From assembly GCA_963969495.1 (NCBI GenBank), contig OZ018318.1:100865141-100929140 (forward strand): 64,000 bases of DNA, read 5' to 3'. The stretch comes from Ceratothoa steindachneri (Eukaryota; Arthropoda; Malacostraca; Isopoda; Cymothoidae). The notes beneath the pieces were generated by a model. That model did not search any database and had not been told where the DNA came from. It saw only the letters and a program-made list of their open reading frames with translations. The translations under genes and the position numbers were made by a program. Every line of letters starts with the position of its first letter. Positions within the stretch are counted from its first letter, which is position 1. This document shows, piece by piece, positions 30,851-45,070 of this stretch.

Positions 30851-33318
30851 TAATACTCCGATGGGAGGGAGGTATCTCATAAGGTGAGCACAGTCAATAT
30901 TTCAACCCCATTTTGGTATGCAAGAATGTTTTTAACATGGCGAAGTTCCGATTTTGTTTATGGTTGAGTTTTTAATTTCATATTTTGAGCTGTTTGATTT
31001 GCTAATTACATAGAAAGTTATTTAAAATAATCTTAAAGTGTTATAATTGCTTATGAAGCTATATTTTTTAATATCATGAAATGGTTTAATTCGAACTTAA
31101 TTCACACATTTGCAACCTGGATGGGAAGCGCTTTTAACAGCGCTGCTTTCGGTTGTATCTAACGTTCGTTCAGGAGTCGTGTAGCTTTTGCGTATTTAAT
31201 TTTTTAAGCTTTAATAAGACGTTTGATAATTCCTCGGTCAATTTTATAGACTTTTGTAGAGCTTATGGCGTCATTTTGAAAGAGAAACGTTGTGACAGGT
31301 GTGGGAACGAGGCGCAGCTTGATTATAATGTCCCCAGCACTAAATAGTAAGGTTAGTCTGTCTTTGGATTCGAACCTAATGCTATAATTGTTAATACTAG
31401 GTGTTTTAGATTAGCTTTCCTTGTGCTTTTTCCTGAGGCGCGAGCGGAGCAAGCGGGCAGGGTGTGGGGGCGGAGCGCCCCAAAATGGTAACCCATAGCA
31501 CAGCTCGATAACGGCTTCCAGTAACCAAACGCATATACGAGTCTATAAATAAATAGTAAATACGTAAAAACAATACTAATGATGTTTTTAGGCATTTTAG
31601 GCATCATTTAAGGCTTCATTTTCGCGCGGAAGCAGTTATTTTTAAGATAGTATCACTGAAATAGAGCCGCACTCAGAGTGCTAGTATTTTAAAAATAAGT
31701 GCTGTACGTGCGTAACCGAAGCCGTAAATAACTACTATAAAGCCTAAAATCCCCATTAGTGTCTTTACTACAAAAAACACGGCATAGGTTTTATAAAGTT
31801 TCAATAATAATAATAATAATAATGCGGTAGGTGATAATCGATTTGATTGATGGCTTAGTTGAACCGAAAGTGAACTTTCGAGAAATTAAAATTTGAGAAG
31901 GAATCCATTAAATCCGTCTGAACTATCTGTCGCTTGAGCAAGTTATTTGCATAAATAAACTGTTTTTCCCCAATTGACGCTATGATCAGTGGAACTCGTG
32001 CGTTAAAATAAAACATTAGACTCGCTGCCGGTGTGTACATAAAATTTGTTTGTAAACCTTCTGAAAACTACGTACAGTTTGTCCTATGAACATTTCATCG
32101 CAATTTTTACAGAGAACTTTATACACATCTACTTAATTAGAGGTTTATTCAGTTCATTTTAAAGAGGATTTGGGAAGCTAAAGCCTATTTAGTTTAGGAT
32201 TAGAATTTTTCAAATCACGTTTAAGGGAGGGGTTCTAAGAAAGAACAATAAGCTTAGATTGAGGGTCATTCCTACAATGGATTAATTTAAATTATTCCTA
32301 GTTTGTAAGTACGATAAAAGTTTTTTATGGCCTGCAAATGCGCTACTAAAAAAAAATGCAGAGAAACACGGTCGAGATGATTTCTTCATTGCATCATAAT
32401 GACAGGAGCAAAACGTGTAGCAAACATTTCAACATTTGAATGAGCAGGTTTACGATAAACAGTAAATTGGATTTAGAAATGGTATTAAAATTGTCATTTT
32501 CTAGACCTAGTAAAAATAGGTCATCTCTTACGATCAGAAAAATAAAAAAGGCCTCTTAAATAACAGCTTTCATTTACATTGAAATATCAACGTGGACACT
32601 ACACTAATACTAGCATATTTTGGAGAAATATTCTAAGGTTGAGTGTCGTCATGTCGCCTACTACTGTAGACAATAAAACTTCAATTAGCATTGAATCAGG
32701 TATAGAGGGTTTCATTATTTCACTTAGTATTTATGACGCAAAATAACATCTTACGCCCGGCGGGGTGGTAACCCTTTGAAGGGAGTATTTGCAAAATTAA
32801 GATTGCTTTAGTTTAACGGTTACATAAAAGATATGAGCTAAAATGAAAATAAGGACAATGTGAAATGAACACTATTGTATACTTACTGTGTGACGTGTTG
32901 GATTTATGTTGAACAGAGCGATAAGGGATTAATAGAACAAAATGCAAAACCACTAACCTTCTACAATTTAGAACAGAACTGAATGTTGGGTAATTCCAAA
33001 GTAGCCAAATCAAAATGTTGCTACAATCTCCAATGTTAAAGACGCTAAAATATGGCTACATTTTATTAAAGGTAGCTAGATGAATCCTGTTATGTATCAA
33101 ATGGGAAAATAGTTTGTCGGTGAAGACAGCGGCTCAGCATTTTTGTTGACCGATATTTCTATTTTTCAAAATCACTTAACTTTTCCATTAACGAATATTT
33201 ACAATACTTACAAAAGCCCTTCAAAGCATCATCAATTTCACTTTACCTAAAACAATCTTTAAACCTCACCCGAGAACCATAAATCGCGAAAATGTTGATT
33301 ATGCATTTTACTCGAGGG
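30851..33318. other. Unassigned AT-rich stretch
   Basis: No firm gene. One plus-strand frame at 31153-31347 has a possible N-terminal zinc ribbon (FCRAYGVILKEKRCDRCGNE), reminiscent of Merlin/ISXO2-type transposases. It is only 64 codons, has a single CxxC pair and shows no catalytic part downstream. A short (AAT)n run lies at 31804-31822. An imperfect inverted repeat (31629-31715) surrounds it on the left. Confidence 0.35.
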
Positions 33319-34387
33319 CAGGGCTAGATTTAGATTTGAGGAAGCCCTAAGCTATTTGAGATAATAGGGCCCTTTATCAGCAACGCGCAACTCTCATGTG
33401 CAAGTGCTCTCTTTACTACTGCCCAATGTAAGCCTCCTCAGTTGGCTTCGTATACGCTCAAGGTCATTCGAGCGAACTTCGGTCAATATTGTTCGTTTGT
33501 TTTTACGGCGAACATCCCCACCAAGTCTACCCCCCTTTTAGCCGCTGAGACTCGCTGCTTTTTGTGTTTAATGTGCTATATGGTAATTTTTGGACCTAAT
33601 AAATATCTAAGCCATTTTCACTTGACATAATATGTAATTTATCGAAGTAATTGTTGAATTGAAATACAATTAAGAAGAGGTATATTAATAATGAAATAAT
33701 TATTAACTTCTAACTTAAAATTATTTTTATTCATAACAACTTAATAATGCAAACACTCTGGTCAAACAACAAAAGTTTTTTATAAACACAATTTACAGAG
33801 GCTTATAATCTAGTCTCTAGAAACTTGCTATAAGAACTAATTACATTAATGCATCTACCCAATACCCATTTGATCAAGATTTATTGTATACTGTGTATAC
33901 AAACAGTACACAAACATATTCTAAACTAAAATACTTTCTTTCTTGCCTTTGCCAGAGCAAAGTCACTGATGATATCATCAAATGATAAACTGCGTAATTT
34001 GTCACTTTCTCTGCACCAGAGACTGAGGGAACGTAATTTATCTTGAGTCAGTGTTGTTCTAAGTTAATTCTTTATCCTCTTCAGCTTATAAAAGGATCTC
34101 CCTCCAGAGCAATTTGCAATTATCTCACTAAGGAACATTCTCATAATTGCTTCTACATTAGGAAATGTACACCCCGTTTTTTTTCTTTAATTTTTTTGGG
34201 GCCACAAGAATTTAGAAGTAAAGTAAGTAATCGGCAAAACTGTTGCACTATGTAGGTTTTATTTATTTTTTTATCGTATATTTTGGAGATGCTCACCCCT
34301 TTTTTTTCTTTAAATATTTTGGGGGGCCTCAAGAAAGTTGGGGCCCTAATCTATAGCTTATTTAGCTTATACGTAAATCCGGCACTG
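33319..34387 (-). mobile_element. Internally deleted hAT transposon (ZMYM1-like transposase)
   Basis: Terminal inverted repeats CAGGGCTAGATTTAG (33319) and, on the other strand, CAGTGCCGGATTTAC (ending 34387) are bounded by CTCGAGGG (33311-33318) and CTTGAGGG (34388-34395), an 8-bp duplication with one change. This length is the hAT hallmark. Only the C-terminal dimerisation part of the transposase remains, so this is a short derivative of a longer element. Confidence 0.82.
33930..34170 (-). pseudogene. hAT transposase C-terminal dimerisation region
   Basis: The minus strand gives IIANCSGGRSFYKLKRIKN, one in-frame stop, then LRTTLTQDKLRSLSLWCRES and SFDDIISDFALAKARK up to a terminal stop. 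This is the conserved end of hAT transposases related to ZMYM1-like proteins. The catalytic core is missing. Confidence 0.82.
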
Positions 34388-34395
34388 CTTGAGGG

Positions 34396-35931
34396 GATTA
34401 TTAGAACAAGAACATCAGCTAGTTGACAGAAATGATTAGAAGACTGTTAAATCCATATCATTAAAAAAAAATTCAATTAAACAGAAATCAAACGTATTAT
34501 TGAAGCTACTTAACAAAAAATAAAAGTATTACCCACATCTTAAAATTTAATTGTTGATAAGAAACTTCACAATTTAAATGAAAAAGGAATCTTTTTCGGA
34601 ACAGGCCCAGAACAGCCCCTGGCCTTCGAGGCTCGTAGGTGTGAGTACATGTAGCCTGTAAGTTAGGAACGGCTTTTTAACACACACTCACACAAACTGA
34701 GTCGTCAAGCCTTTTCACAATGGGTGAATGAAATAAACAATTGTCTCAAAAGATAATTTTGGTTCTTCTAATTGTATTTTCCCAATCCAACGCTGAAATT
34801 GCATTCACGCTTATTACAGCGCCAACGGAAACGCAAAGATGCTCATGAAAGCTTCATAATAAGCCAATTTGTGCAAACTCGCCCTAACCTAACCTAACCT
34901 TAACATCGCGATAGCCTCGAACGCCTAATTCGCTGCCGGGAGTGTTTCGATAAAGACCCGAAAAAAATGTTAGGTAATCAATTCCACCAAGGCAAGATAT
35001 TTAGTGAACAAGTTTGAAACATGTACGTATTGTTGAGGGTCAATGGCAGTATTGAGCATCATATTTCCGCCAGTACTATGTATTAATGGCGGAAAACGTA
35101 AAGCAAGCACAAAATTACATAAATATAGACCTCAAACCGTGCATGCGTGACTTAATAATCAAGCATTATTAACAATAGAATTTGTAAATTATTAATAGAT
35201 GGATTTAAAAATTTGTCGCTAGATTTGTTCTTTAATCGCTAAAAAGAGCCATGCCACTGGATGCTTTGATATATCGCCAAGAAGGATTTAGTATAGCTGA
35301 AAAATTATCGATAAATCGATAAATTGGCAACTGACTCTTACCAATTGCTGCTTTGCCTGTCAAATAGATGGATCTAATGTTTATACTTTATTGATGCTGC
35401 GGCAAACAATATTATGGTTTGATTTTTGATTAAATGTTTTCTTTCCATATGTCCGACTCGGGACATCATGTGCGTTTTAAAATTTAATGTCCAAAAAAGG
35501 GCTTGAGAAATTGGATGTAGGGAATTATTACCTGATCTGAAGGCTAAATGAATGATCAAATCCAGTAAAATTCAAGTAAAACATACCCTCCGAATTTGAT
35601 CAGAATCGGTAACCTACATTTTCTAAAGCACTTATTTTATTCATTACTAATAAAGTGTCTACGAGCTAGACTCTAAAGCTCTATTGTACACTATAAAATC
35701 ATAAATGATTCGCGGCAAATGGTATCAATGTTGTCCCTTATTTTTATATCTATGTACATTATAATTTATAACTTTCACTTAATTATTCAGACGAAACTTA
35801 ATCTCATGGGACATCGTTTGGGTTTAGGGTTAATTTCATTGGTGCGTTCACAATTTGGGGGTTCGAATCCCTCCTTTTTAGGCCGCGGAAAAGGTTTGTC
35901 ATTTTGGATGGCAGGCTCGGAATTCTGACCT
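34396..35931. other. Unassigned stretch with a short CCTAA run
   Basis: No gene is recognised. 34883-34900 reads CCTAA three times plus CCT, the complement of the arthropod TTAGG telomere repeat. A box B-like GGGTTCGAATCCC occurs at 35860-35872 without a convincing box A. Confidence 0.4.
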
Positions 35932-36150
35932 TTAGATCCCGAATGGGAAATGGAGATCTCTAAGTGGTACAGTAACTTTATGGGATATTGGATGATTTGA
36001 CCAGATCACCAGTTTAATCCTTACCACTCGGACCCTATTGTCGAACTCTGGCACCAGTTCTATCACTCGTCCCTTTTGCCAGAAAGGCCTTGTTTTAGCG
36101 GGTCTTTGGACAAGCACCACTTCACCTACCTTAATCCTATGACAGGTACG
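35932..36150 (-). pseudogene. BEL/Pao retrotransposon integrase C-terminal tail
   Basis: The minus strand reads HRIKVGEVVLVQ, WQKGRVIELVPEFDNRVRVV and VPLRDLHFPF. This is the beta-barrel-like domain (DUF5641 type) that ends BEL/Pao polyproteins: KVGDVVLV, then W..GRV, then R-V-V. No LTR or protease/RT is visible, so it is a solitary fragment. Confidence 0.68.
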
Positions 36151-36210
36151 GATCCAAGGGAGGGGGGGGGGTACTAGGAGGTTGAAGCCTCCCCCAAATT
36201 TAAGAACCAT

Positions 36211-37232
36211 TTATGTTTATATTTCTTTTTTAAGCGACCCTTGTATTCTAACATTCAGAAAGTTATGTAATAATATAGAATATATATTAATACAGTTTTT
36301 TAAACCGTTGCGATTGAATGTACCTTATATAATACATGTCTAAAATACAAGTAAATCTCAAAATAATTATTAAATCTAGTATTATACCTTAACTGACGTC
36401 CCAAAACTACAATTCATAACTTTCTGATGTGTGGGAAAAAAATTCGGATCTGAGAGAGTTGGTGCTCACTCCTTTATGAGATGCTGTTATCAATGTTGTG
36501 TAAGATAACCCTTATTAATTAATTAATCATTAATGCCCTTTTTCTCAGAGGGAGGATTCAGGTTAGCCCCAATTTTTAACCTGGAACAACTGTCCGCAAT
36601 GAGATTTGATATAAATCTTAGCTGTGCTCTTTTACACTAAATAAGTAGGATTCGAACCCATTATCGCGAAAAGTCTCGAATTTTTCCATGAGATGTTTAA
36701 AAGATTCATTTAACTCATCCTGGGAGTCAAATTCAGGAGTTCATAATGGATCATCCTTTTCAGAAATTTTAATTCCAATATTAAAGTTTGAATGTAATTC
36801 TATAAAAGAGTTGGGAATGAGAAGTAGTAAATCCATTTCTGAAGAACGGTATGTGACACGGTGAGAGTGGACAGCGTTTTGAATGGAAGAGATGGACGTG
36901 AGTAGAGAGCAAAGGAACATTTGTAGGTATGAAAAGGTGGTCAATATTGTTTGAAAGCATGTGATTTTTGGAACTAATTAGAAATTATGGTCCTTGTAGC
37001 CCTTAATGAAAGGGTTAGCATTGTCTAAGTATAAATAATCCAGAACACTGTTCTGGCACTAACTCGATGTGCACGGCCCTCACTCACGCTTAGACAAGTG
37101 AAAACCAAAATGTCAATTTTAATCGTTTTCTCGTTTGATTTTGATTAAAGAATTTCAATCGAAACTGAACTTTTGGCTGCATGGTCCAACAGGGCTGATA
37201 TTAGACAAACACTTTTGGCTTCATCGTGAACT
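36211..37232. other. Unassigned AT-rich stretch
   Basis: No coding family is seen. A box B-like word on the minus strand (GGTTCGAATCC, near 36648-36658) could be a SINE trace. Confidence 0.4.
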
Positions 37233-37245
37233 TAAATGTTTCACA
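37233..37245. repeat. Target-site duplication of the micro-insertion, left
   Basis: TAAATGTTTCACA, repeated exactly at 37291-37303. Confidence 0.88.
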
Positions 37246-37290
37246 ACTAAGTGGGCAGTCCCAGATAGCCCTTTAAAAAAAAATAATAAA
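37246..37290 (+). mobile_element. 45-bp micro-insertion: extreme 3' end of Element A
   Basis: The 45 bases contain AAGTGGGCAGTC, CCAGAT and CCCTTT and then an A-rich tail. This matches the last about 30 bases of Element A (AAGTGGGCAGTCGCCAGATG, then GGCTCTAAAG and A) in plus orientation. Exact 13-bp duplications lie on both sides, the same length as for A1. It is an extremely 5'-truncated insertion. Confidence 0.82.
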
Positions 37291-37512
37291 TAAATGTTTC
37301 ACAGAGTCCAGAAGGTACTCAGAAATAAACAAAAGTGATCGAATCACGAGCCATGTGATTAAATTGATTTTCAAACTTAGAAAGAAGCCCAAAGTAGATT
37401 TACAATTCGCTACAGCTTTATTGGCTTTCTATAATGAAACGTGAATCATTCACTACCAAAAACGATTTCCTTGAAAATGCGCCCAAGCATTAGAGACCTT
37501 GATTTATTAGTT

Positions 37513-39446
<1,934 letters not shown>

Positions 39447-39973
39447 GAACTCAGCTTAATAAGTTCTTTTTCTGTTCGAGTTTAGTAATATCCGGAAAAA
39501 ATGTACTAAAAACTGATGATGGTTTTACATACTATTGAAGCATGAAACAGAACCAATGAGCAATAATGAGCAAATGTGGGTTCAATAGTCAAAATGTACA
39601 CCTAAAATCAGCTAAGGCAGACAAAATAATGCTTCAAGAACGATTTAAAAAGAATAATGATAGTCACTAAGAAAATCCAGGTTCTGCGGAATTTTTTAGG
39701 ACTTTGTAGACACCTTGTATAGACCCATGTAACAAAATGTACAGCACATCATCCCAAAGAATATTGAATTGACATGACTGTACATCGGCTGCTCAAAATT
39801 TCGAAAATTTTAAAATTTTAAATACAGAAGGAACTACAAAAATAATATTTTCTACCAGTTCGAAATAAAAATATAAAATAACATTTCAGAAAATCTTATA
39901 CCCATCTCCCTCCAAAAATTCTATTTAATATTATAACACCAGCTGCCTCGTGGTAACTATCTATATTTAAAAT
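39447..39973. other. Unassigned AT-rich stretch
   Basis: No feature recognised; it probably includes the lost right end of the hAT element. Confidence 0.4.
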
Positions 39974-40547
39974 TTTTAAATTCCTTAAAACACATGCGGC
40001 ATCATTACTATGTGTACTGTGAAGACAATAAAAAAAAACAACATAAGCCTATTACAAAATTTCCTTACATTTTAAAGGGTAGTTCAAATATAAGCAAGAT
40101 TTAATCTGTGGTGCTGGAACCACATTATAGAATTGTATCTGACTCAAACCACCGCAAAGATGAGCATTTTGAAGTCTTATAAAGTTCTATAATTGGAAGG
40201 CAGTTGGGGACGGCCGAGCATACGACTTCAAGCATCGTTGTTGTACTACGGATAAAGCATTTTTAAATTCCTTAAAACACATGCGGCATCATTGCTATGT
40301 GTACTGTGAAGACAATAAAAAAAAACAACATAAGCCTATTACAAAATTTCCTTACCTTTTAAAGGGTAGTTCAAATATAAGCAAGATTTAATCTGTGGTG
40401 CTGGAACCACATTATAGAATTGTATCTGACTCAAACCACCTCAAAGATGAGCATTTTGAAGTCTTATAAAGTTCTATAATTGGAAGGCAGTTGGGGACGG
40501 CCGAGCATACGACTTCAAGCATCGTTGCTGTACTACGGATAAAGCAT
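39974..40547. repeat. 287-bp tandem duplication
   Basis: Units 39974-40260 and 40261-40547 are nearly identical (a handful of substitutions). Each includes CTGTGGTGCTGGAACCACAT and ATAAAGTTCTATAATTGG. The latter part recurs at 46201-46290. Confidence 0.93.
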
Positions 40548-41253
40548 TTTTGATTTGCTTTGGAACGGACATTGACCACCGCTGATGTAGAAAAAAAGCC
40601 TATTCTAGAAGTCTTTTGGTGAATTTCGCTTCACCTTTCAGAAAGAGATCAATATTTTTTTCGTCACCGAAGATTCGTAATTCATGATGGCTCAAGCACC
40701 TCACTGCTCCCGTCCATCGTCCTGCGTGGAAACCTGCCTCAGATGTCTGCCATTCATTAATTTCTTCTTAACTATGTCGGCCACTTGGACTGACATAATT
40801 AAAGGCTTATGTGAAAGCTGGTTTGAGGACTAGCCCACAGCGGAAGCATAAGTCAGAAAATTTCTCGAAATTGGGGATTAACTGTGAAGCACGGACTGAG
40901 GAGAGATCCTCATGGCCCGGAGGACCCGGCCAGCATCATAGAGGGAAGTAACACCCGTCTCTATGTAGTTGGAAGTGGTTTTGGCGTAAATACCCGGGAG
41001 GGGGGTGGCAAAACTTTAGCGGTCATTGATTCAACCGCTATTGCCATCAAGTCCACCTCTTGAGGTTCCCAATCGAGATCCATCCCATCCATCCATCACC
41101 CATCATCCTGGCAGCATCTGAGCGGGGAACCAACTGAAAAATGGACGGGAGCGTTCATCTCACGTTTCGTACTCACCTACCTAAACCGTTACCACGTTTA
41201 CCTACCCATCAGTTTTTTTCATTTTTCATATACCAAAACACGATAATTACACT

Positions 41254-42020
41254 TTGTTTTCAGAAAGAAAATTAATACAAGAGGATCCAGTAGAAGGAAG
41301 TCGAAGACCATGGAGACCCTCACTAAGAGGGTCCCCCTCAGGACCATCCAAGGAACGGAAACTTTGCGAGACCCTCTACCTCGAACTGAGTTGGCCTGGT
41401 GAAACTCATCGAGGTGTCGGCAGGTTTCATTACAATCTGTGCCAAAACGAAGGATATGGACCTGCTCCTATCGGAAGAAGGAGCTAACGTATTGGAGACC
41501 ATTGGACTCGAGGCTAAGACCCCACAACAAGTGGCAGCAAACCGAAGCATGATATGCCTCAAAATGGAGAGTTGGGTTGGCGAGAATTCGGCCGAAGATT
41601 TGAAAGAGGAAATTATGAGGAGCAACCAGTGGGCTAAAGTTCGCGAAGTGATTAAATTCCGCGAGCACACCCACGTGTTCAAGATTACTTTCTCGACCAC
41701 CAACATGGCACGAAAAGTCGACGGACGGGCTCCTGGTTTTCAATATGAGGACACCAGGGAAGAACACCCAACACAACAGGGGAAATTCAGTAGCATACAA
41801 ATGTGCTTTCTATGCTACAAGCTGTAATCACACACCACGACGACCTACCCGGACAAAGATAAGCTGTGGTGCAGCGAATGCGCCACAGACACGATAAGTG
41901 TGAGAGCACAAGGAAAAAGTGCCTCAATTGCAATGGGGACCATAGAGCCATGGCCCTGAACTGCCCGAAGCCCCGGGAGATTATTAAACGGAAAGAAGAA
42001 GAAGAGAAGAAAGCGAAATA
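41254..42020 (+). pseudogene. Element B1 ORF1, gag-like with zinc knuckles
   Basis: The readable frame at 41399-41827 has QWAKVREVIKFREHTHVFKI and then CFLCYKL. A frame break near 41827 follows, then WCSECATDT, KKCLNCNGDHRAMALNCPK. The Cys/His knuckles match those of copies B2 (CSECAQTGHNWMHC, CINCAGPH) and B3. It would bind element RNA. Confidence 0.75.
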
Positions 42021-42529
42021 ACAAACATAAGGGAGCTCAGCGAAAAAAGTGAAGTAACACGAATGACGCTAAACGCAACTTGACATCTCAGGAGATCTTA
42101 GCACAAAGATTCTGATCTGCATTACTCACGCAAATGTGGCTAACGCAGGTACTGAATGCTTTGCTAAAGGCGAACAAACTACCTTCCATCATCGTGCCCA
42201 CGGACTCTAAAGGCTTCAAAGCATTCAAGAAGTCCGTCATCAGGATTAATTCCACCATTAAATCTGGACTGGAGTCTGTAGTCGAAGCTCCCTCAGCAGA
42301 AGGATCTGAGGGGGACGAGGAAGACGAGCATAGAATATGAGGAAGGACATACATCTTCGGATAGTGACGAGGGCCCATGCACTCATACACGAGCGACGAA
42401 GAGCAAGTCCAAAACTCCGAGTCCCCTACCGAAGAGCGAAAGGCCTTGGCATACTAAAGCTGCCCCACAGGCCAAAAGGAAGAAGAACAAGGAAGTGGCA
42501 CCGGTAAAAACATCCCTCCATGCATCTGA

Positions 42530-43350
42530 ACGCACTAAAGATATTGGAAATTAACACCAATGGATGGACGACTAAAAGAACAGTTTATAGAAACGTGTTT
42601 AGAGAGATTGATGCAGACATTATAGTGATTTCAGAACACGGGATTGACATTCCTAATTCCGAAATGAAGATCTAGAATTACGACGTGCTGGTCACAAACT
42701 ATGCGCAAGAGCAGTACGACGGTGCCGTTATTGCGATTAAAAAAGGGATCAAATAAAAACAAATAAGAAACCTAGAAGAATCTTATCACGCGATTGAGGT
42801 CAAGCTCGACTTAGGAAAGCTGGTTTTTGCTGCTGGGTGCCAGCATAGTACCATAGTCACAAACTATACGCAAGAGCGGCACGACGGTGCCGTTATTGCG
42901 ATTAAAAAAGGGATCAAATAAAAGCAAATAAGAAACCTAGAAGAATCTTATCACACGATTGAGGTCGAGCTTGACTTAGGAAAGCTGGTTCTTGCTGCCG
43001 GGTACCAGCCGCCAAGGAGAGATGTTTTACCTATACACTCTCTCACTTGCCTATTTGGCCGGAGAGTCCCCAAGATATTAATGAGGGACCTAAATGCCAG
43101 ATGCCAGACGTGCGGCTACAGGAGCCACAATGGAATAGGAAGAAGCCTGAACCTCCTGCTGGACATAAAAAATGTTCAGCGGATAGGGCCCGACTTCCAA
43201 ACCTTCGTTAGAAGAGGTTGTGCCACAAAACCGGACATACTCGTATGTTTGGCTAATTGTCAGCTACAGTTTAACTATTATATGGAACCAATCCAGATTT
43301 CATGCAGTGACCATATAAAGATCAATGATGGCCATCAACAGGAACCCTAT
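42530..43350 (+). pseudogene. Element B1 endonuclease
   Basis: It starts ALKILEINTNGWTTKRTVYR and contains a RYDG-like block (QYDGAVIAIKKG), AAGYQPPRRDVLP (compare AGYQPPRRSYLP in B2) and a later DLNARCQTCG block. There is an in-frame TAA after KKGIK. The 165-bp tandem duplication at 42692-43021 doubles the middle of the domain, including that stop. Confidence 0.75.
42692..43021 (+). repeat. 165-bp tandem duplication inside the B1 endonuclease
   Basis: Units 42692-42856 and 42857-43021, both beginning TCACAAACTAT and both carrying the same ATCAAATAAAA stop. Confidence 0.9.
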
Positions 43351-43794
43351 ACAAGTCCCAGCTGCAGTCAGAAAAGACTACAGAAGAGCAGACTGAGAAC
43401 GGTACGCGCGCCTCCTCGAGGTATACCATCCGCCCAACTTGGATGAAGCAATCCTTGAGGAGATAGACGAGGCACTCGAAGACCTCAACAACCATCCTAT
43501 CAATGCGGATAATGCTTGTATCCCTAAAACCCGGTATAAGTCCATCTCCTCTTAGGGATGGACTGAATACATAAAGGAACTCTACCGTGACCTGATATTA
43601 CTGTATGAAATTAACATCAGAAACGCATTATTATTCGACTCAATCCAAAGAAGCAACGTAATCAAGGAAGAACTCAACCAGTTATCCTCGAACAACAATG
43701 GAGGCGAGGGAACGATGCGATCGATAGCCTCGAACACGAAGCATAACCCAAAGATTTCTGGAATAAAAGCAGACGCCTCAAAGGATCGACTGGA

Positions 43795-44650
43795 ATGAAG
43801 AAGAAGATTAAGCGACTAAAAGAAGACGGAAATATAGAGACAAAAGAGGAAAACATCGAAGAAACATTCCGAAGTTATTGGGAAAGAATCTTCAGTAAGC
43901 CTGAAGAAGAAAACGAGGACTACGACTTAGAGTTCGAAAGCAACATCATAAACGAGCTTAACGAACAAATACATAGGACGCTGCCTCACCACCAGGTGGA
44001 CATACAGCAGTATAAGATCCTACGGCTAGGCCTAAGTAAAAATCTCTGAGACTATGTCATGGAGAGAGCGGTGTACGTCAGTTTAGGGTGTACGGACGGA
44101 CCGAAGTTTCCACTCACTGCGGCCCCCCCGCAGGGGGCGGTGGGGTCTGTCTGCCACTTTCTACATGATTTACACGACAGATGTTCCAGACCCTGCCAAC
44201 CCCTCTTGCCTCAATGTTCAATTCGCAGATGATTTCAGTCAGATAATCACTTGTCCATGGAAGAACGCGCCTATGAAAGCTCGTATGACAGCAGCAGAAG
44301 CTGAAAGACTAAACATCTACGAGTCACAATGAAAGATCCGAACGAGCAGCGAAAAGTTTAAAGTAGTCCCCATAGGTAGGAGGCTAGTAGCAAATGTCAA
44401 GGGGAGGGGGAAAACACGCTATCCATACACCACGGAATGCAATCTACTCGGAATGAGTACAGGAAACACGTCGAAGACAGAATCTCCAAGGCCTCAGCTG
44501 AAGTCAGAACTCTGCATATGTTCATAAATCTCTGTGAAAGCAACAAAAGAAAAATCTACAATGCATTTGTAAGGTCTAGGTTGCTGTACTCCGCCTCGCT
44601 CTCTCTTGTGTTTCGAAGGCACAAAAGAGGAAACTACAAGTAGGGCAGAA
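43795..44650 (+). pseudogene. Element B1 reverse transcriptase remnant
   Basis: The linker (MKKKIKRLKEDGNIE, YWERIFSKPEEENEDYDLEF) joins abruptly to YKILRLGLS, which in copy B5 lies after the first palm motifs. Roughly the fingers and motif A are deleted. It goes on with DYVMERAVYVSLG, a damaged PQGA block, FADDFSQIIT (FADD codons 44222-44233), a KIRT..EKFKVVPIG block and RYPYTTECNLLGM. Confidence 0.78.
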
Positions 44651-45070
44651 AAGATGCGTGTACCTAATCACGGGTACACATAGGAGGGAAAGAAGACGAC
44701 AAGGAGAACTGCACTGGGAGGCGGAGCTAAGTCCCATTAATATTGTCATCGAAAACAGACAAGGAATATACAGGAGCTGGTTAGTCAGAAATTGAATGAT
44801 GAAATCATTCAAATGATTAACCATAACAGAAGATGTCCAAGTCATGCCAGATTTCCGAGTTCCGCTAGCCAATTTGCTGGCGGAAACTAAGTGCCGTTCT
44901 ACGCATGAAAAGGATTGATTGAGCCGAAAATTACGACAAAACCAAACCGACAAAGAGTATGATACCCAGAAGAAGGAAAAACACCGATTATTGACCATAT
45001 AATTACCGAGAGACTTATTAACCACGATCAACAAAGAGCACGAAAATTCACATACTACAAAGAAACTAAG

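Larger units (their letters stand above)
40860..45070 (+). mobile_element. Element B copy B1: Jockey/CR1-like non-LTR retrotransposon
   Basis: Plus strand. The 5' UTR (40860-41250) shares blocks with the 5' end of copy B3 (TGATTCAACCGC..ATCAAGTCC; CCATCCATCCATCA). ORF1 lies at 41254-42010, endonuclease at 42530-43350, a linker at 43540-44000, and a reverse transcriptase remnant and C-terminus at 44000-44900. Frames are broken throughout. A 165-bp tandem duplication lies in the endonuclease, and the fingers/palm are deleted from the reverse transcriptase. Confidence 0.82.

Noticed and set aside
31153..31347. Merlin/ISXO2-like transposase N-terminus
   Set aside because: Only one CxxC block and a vague resemblance, with no catalytic part downstream; kept as a remark only.
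31629..31715. Imperfect inverted repeat of about 26 bp
   Set aside because: About 20 of 26 positions match in AT-rich DNA; may be chance.
35857..35875. Possible tRNA gene at GGGTTCGAATCCC
   Set aside because: Box B is good, but no box A at the right distance and no acceptor stem were found.
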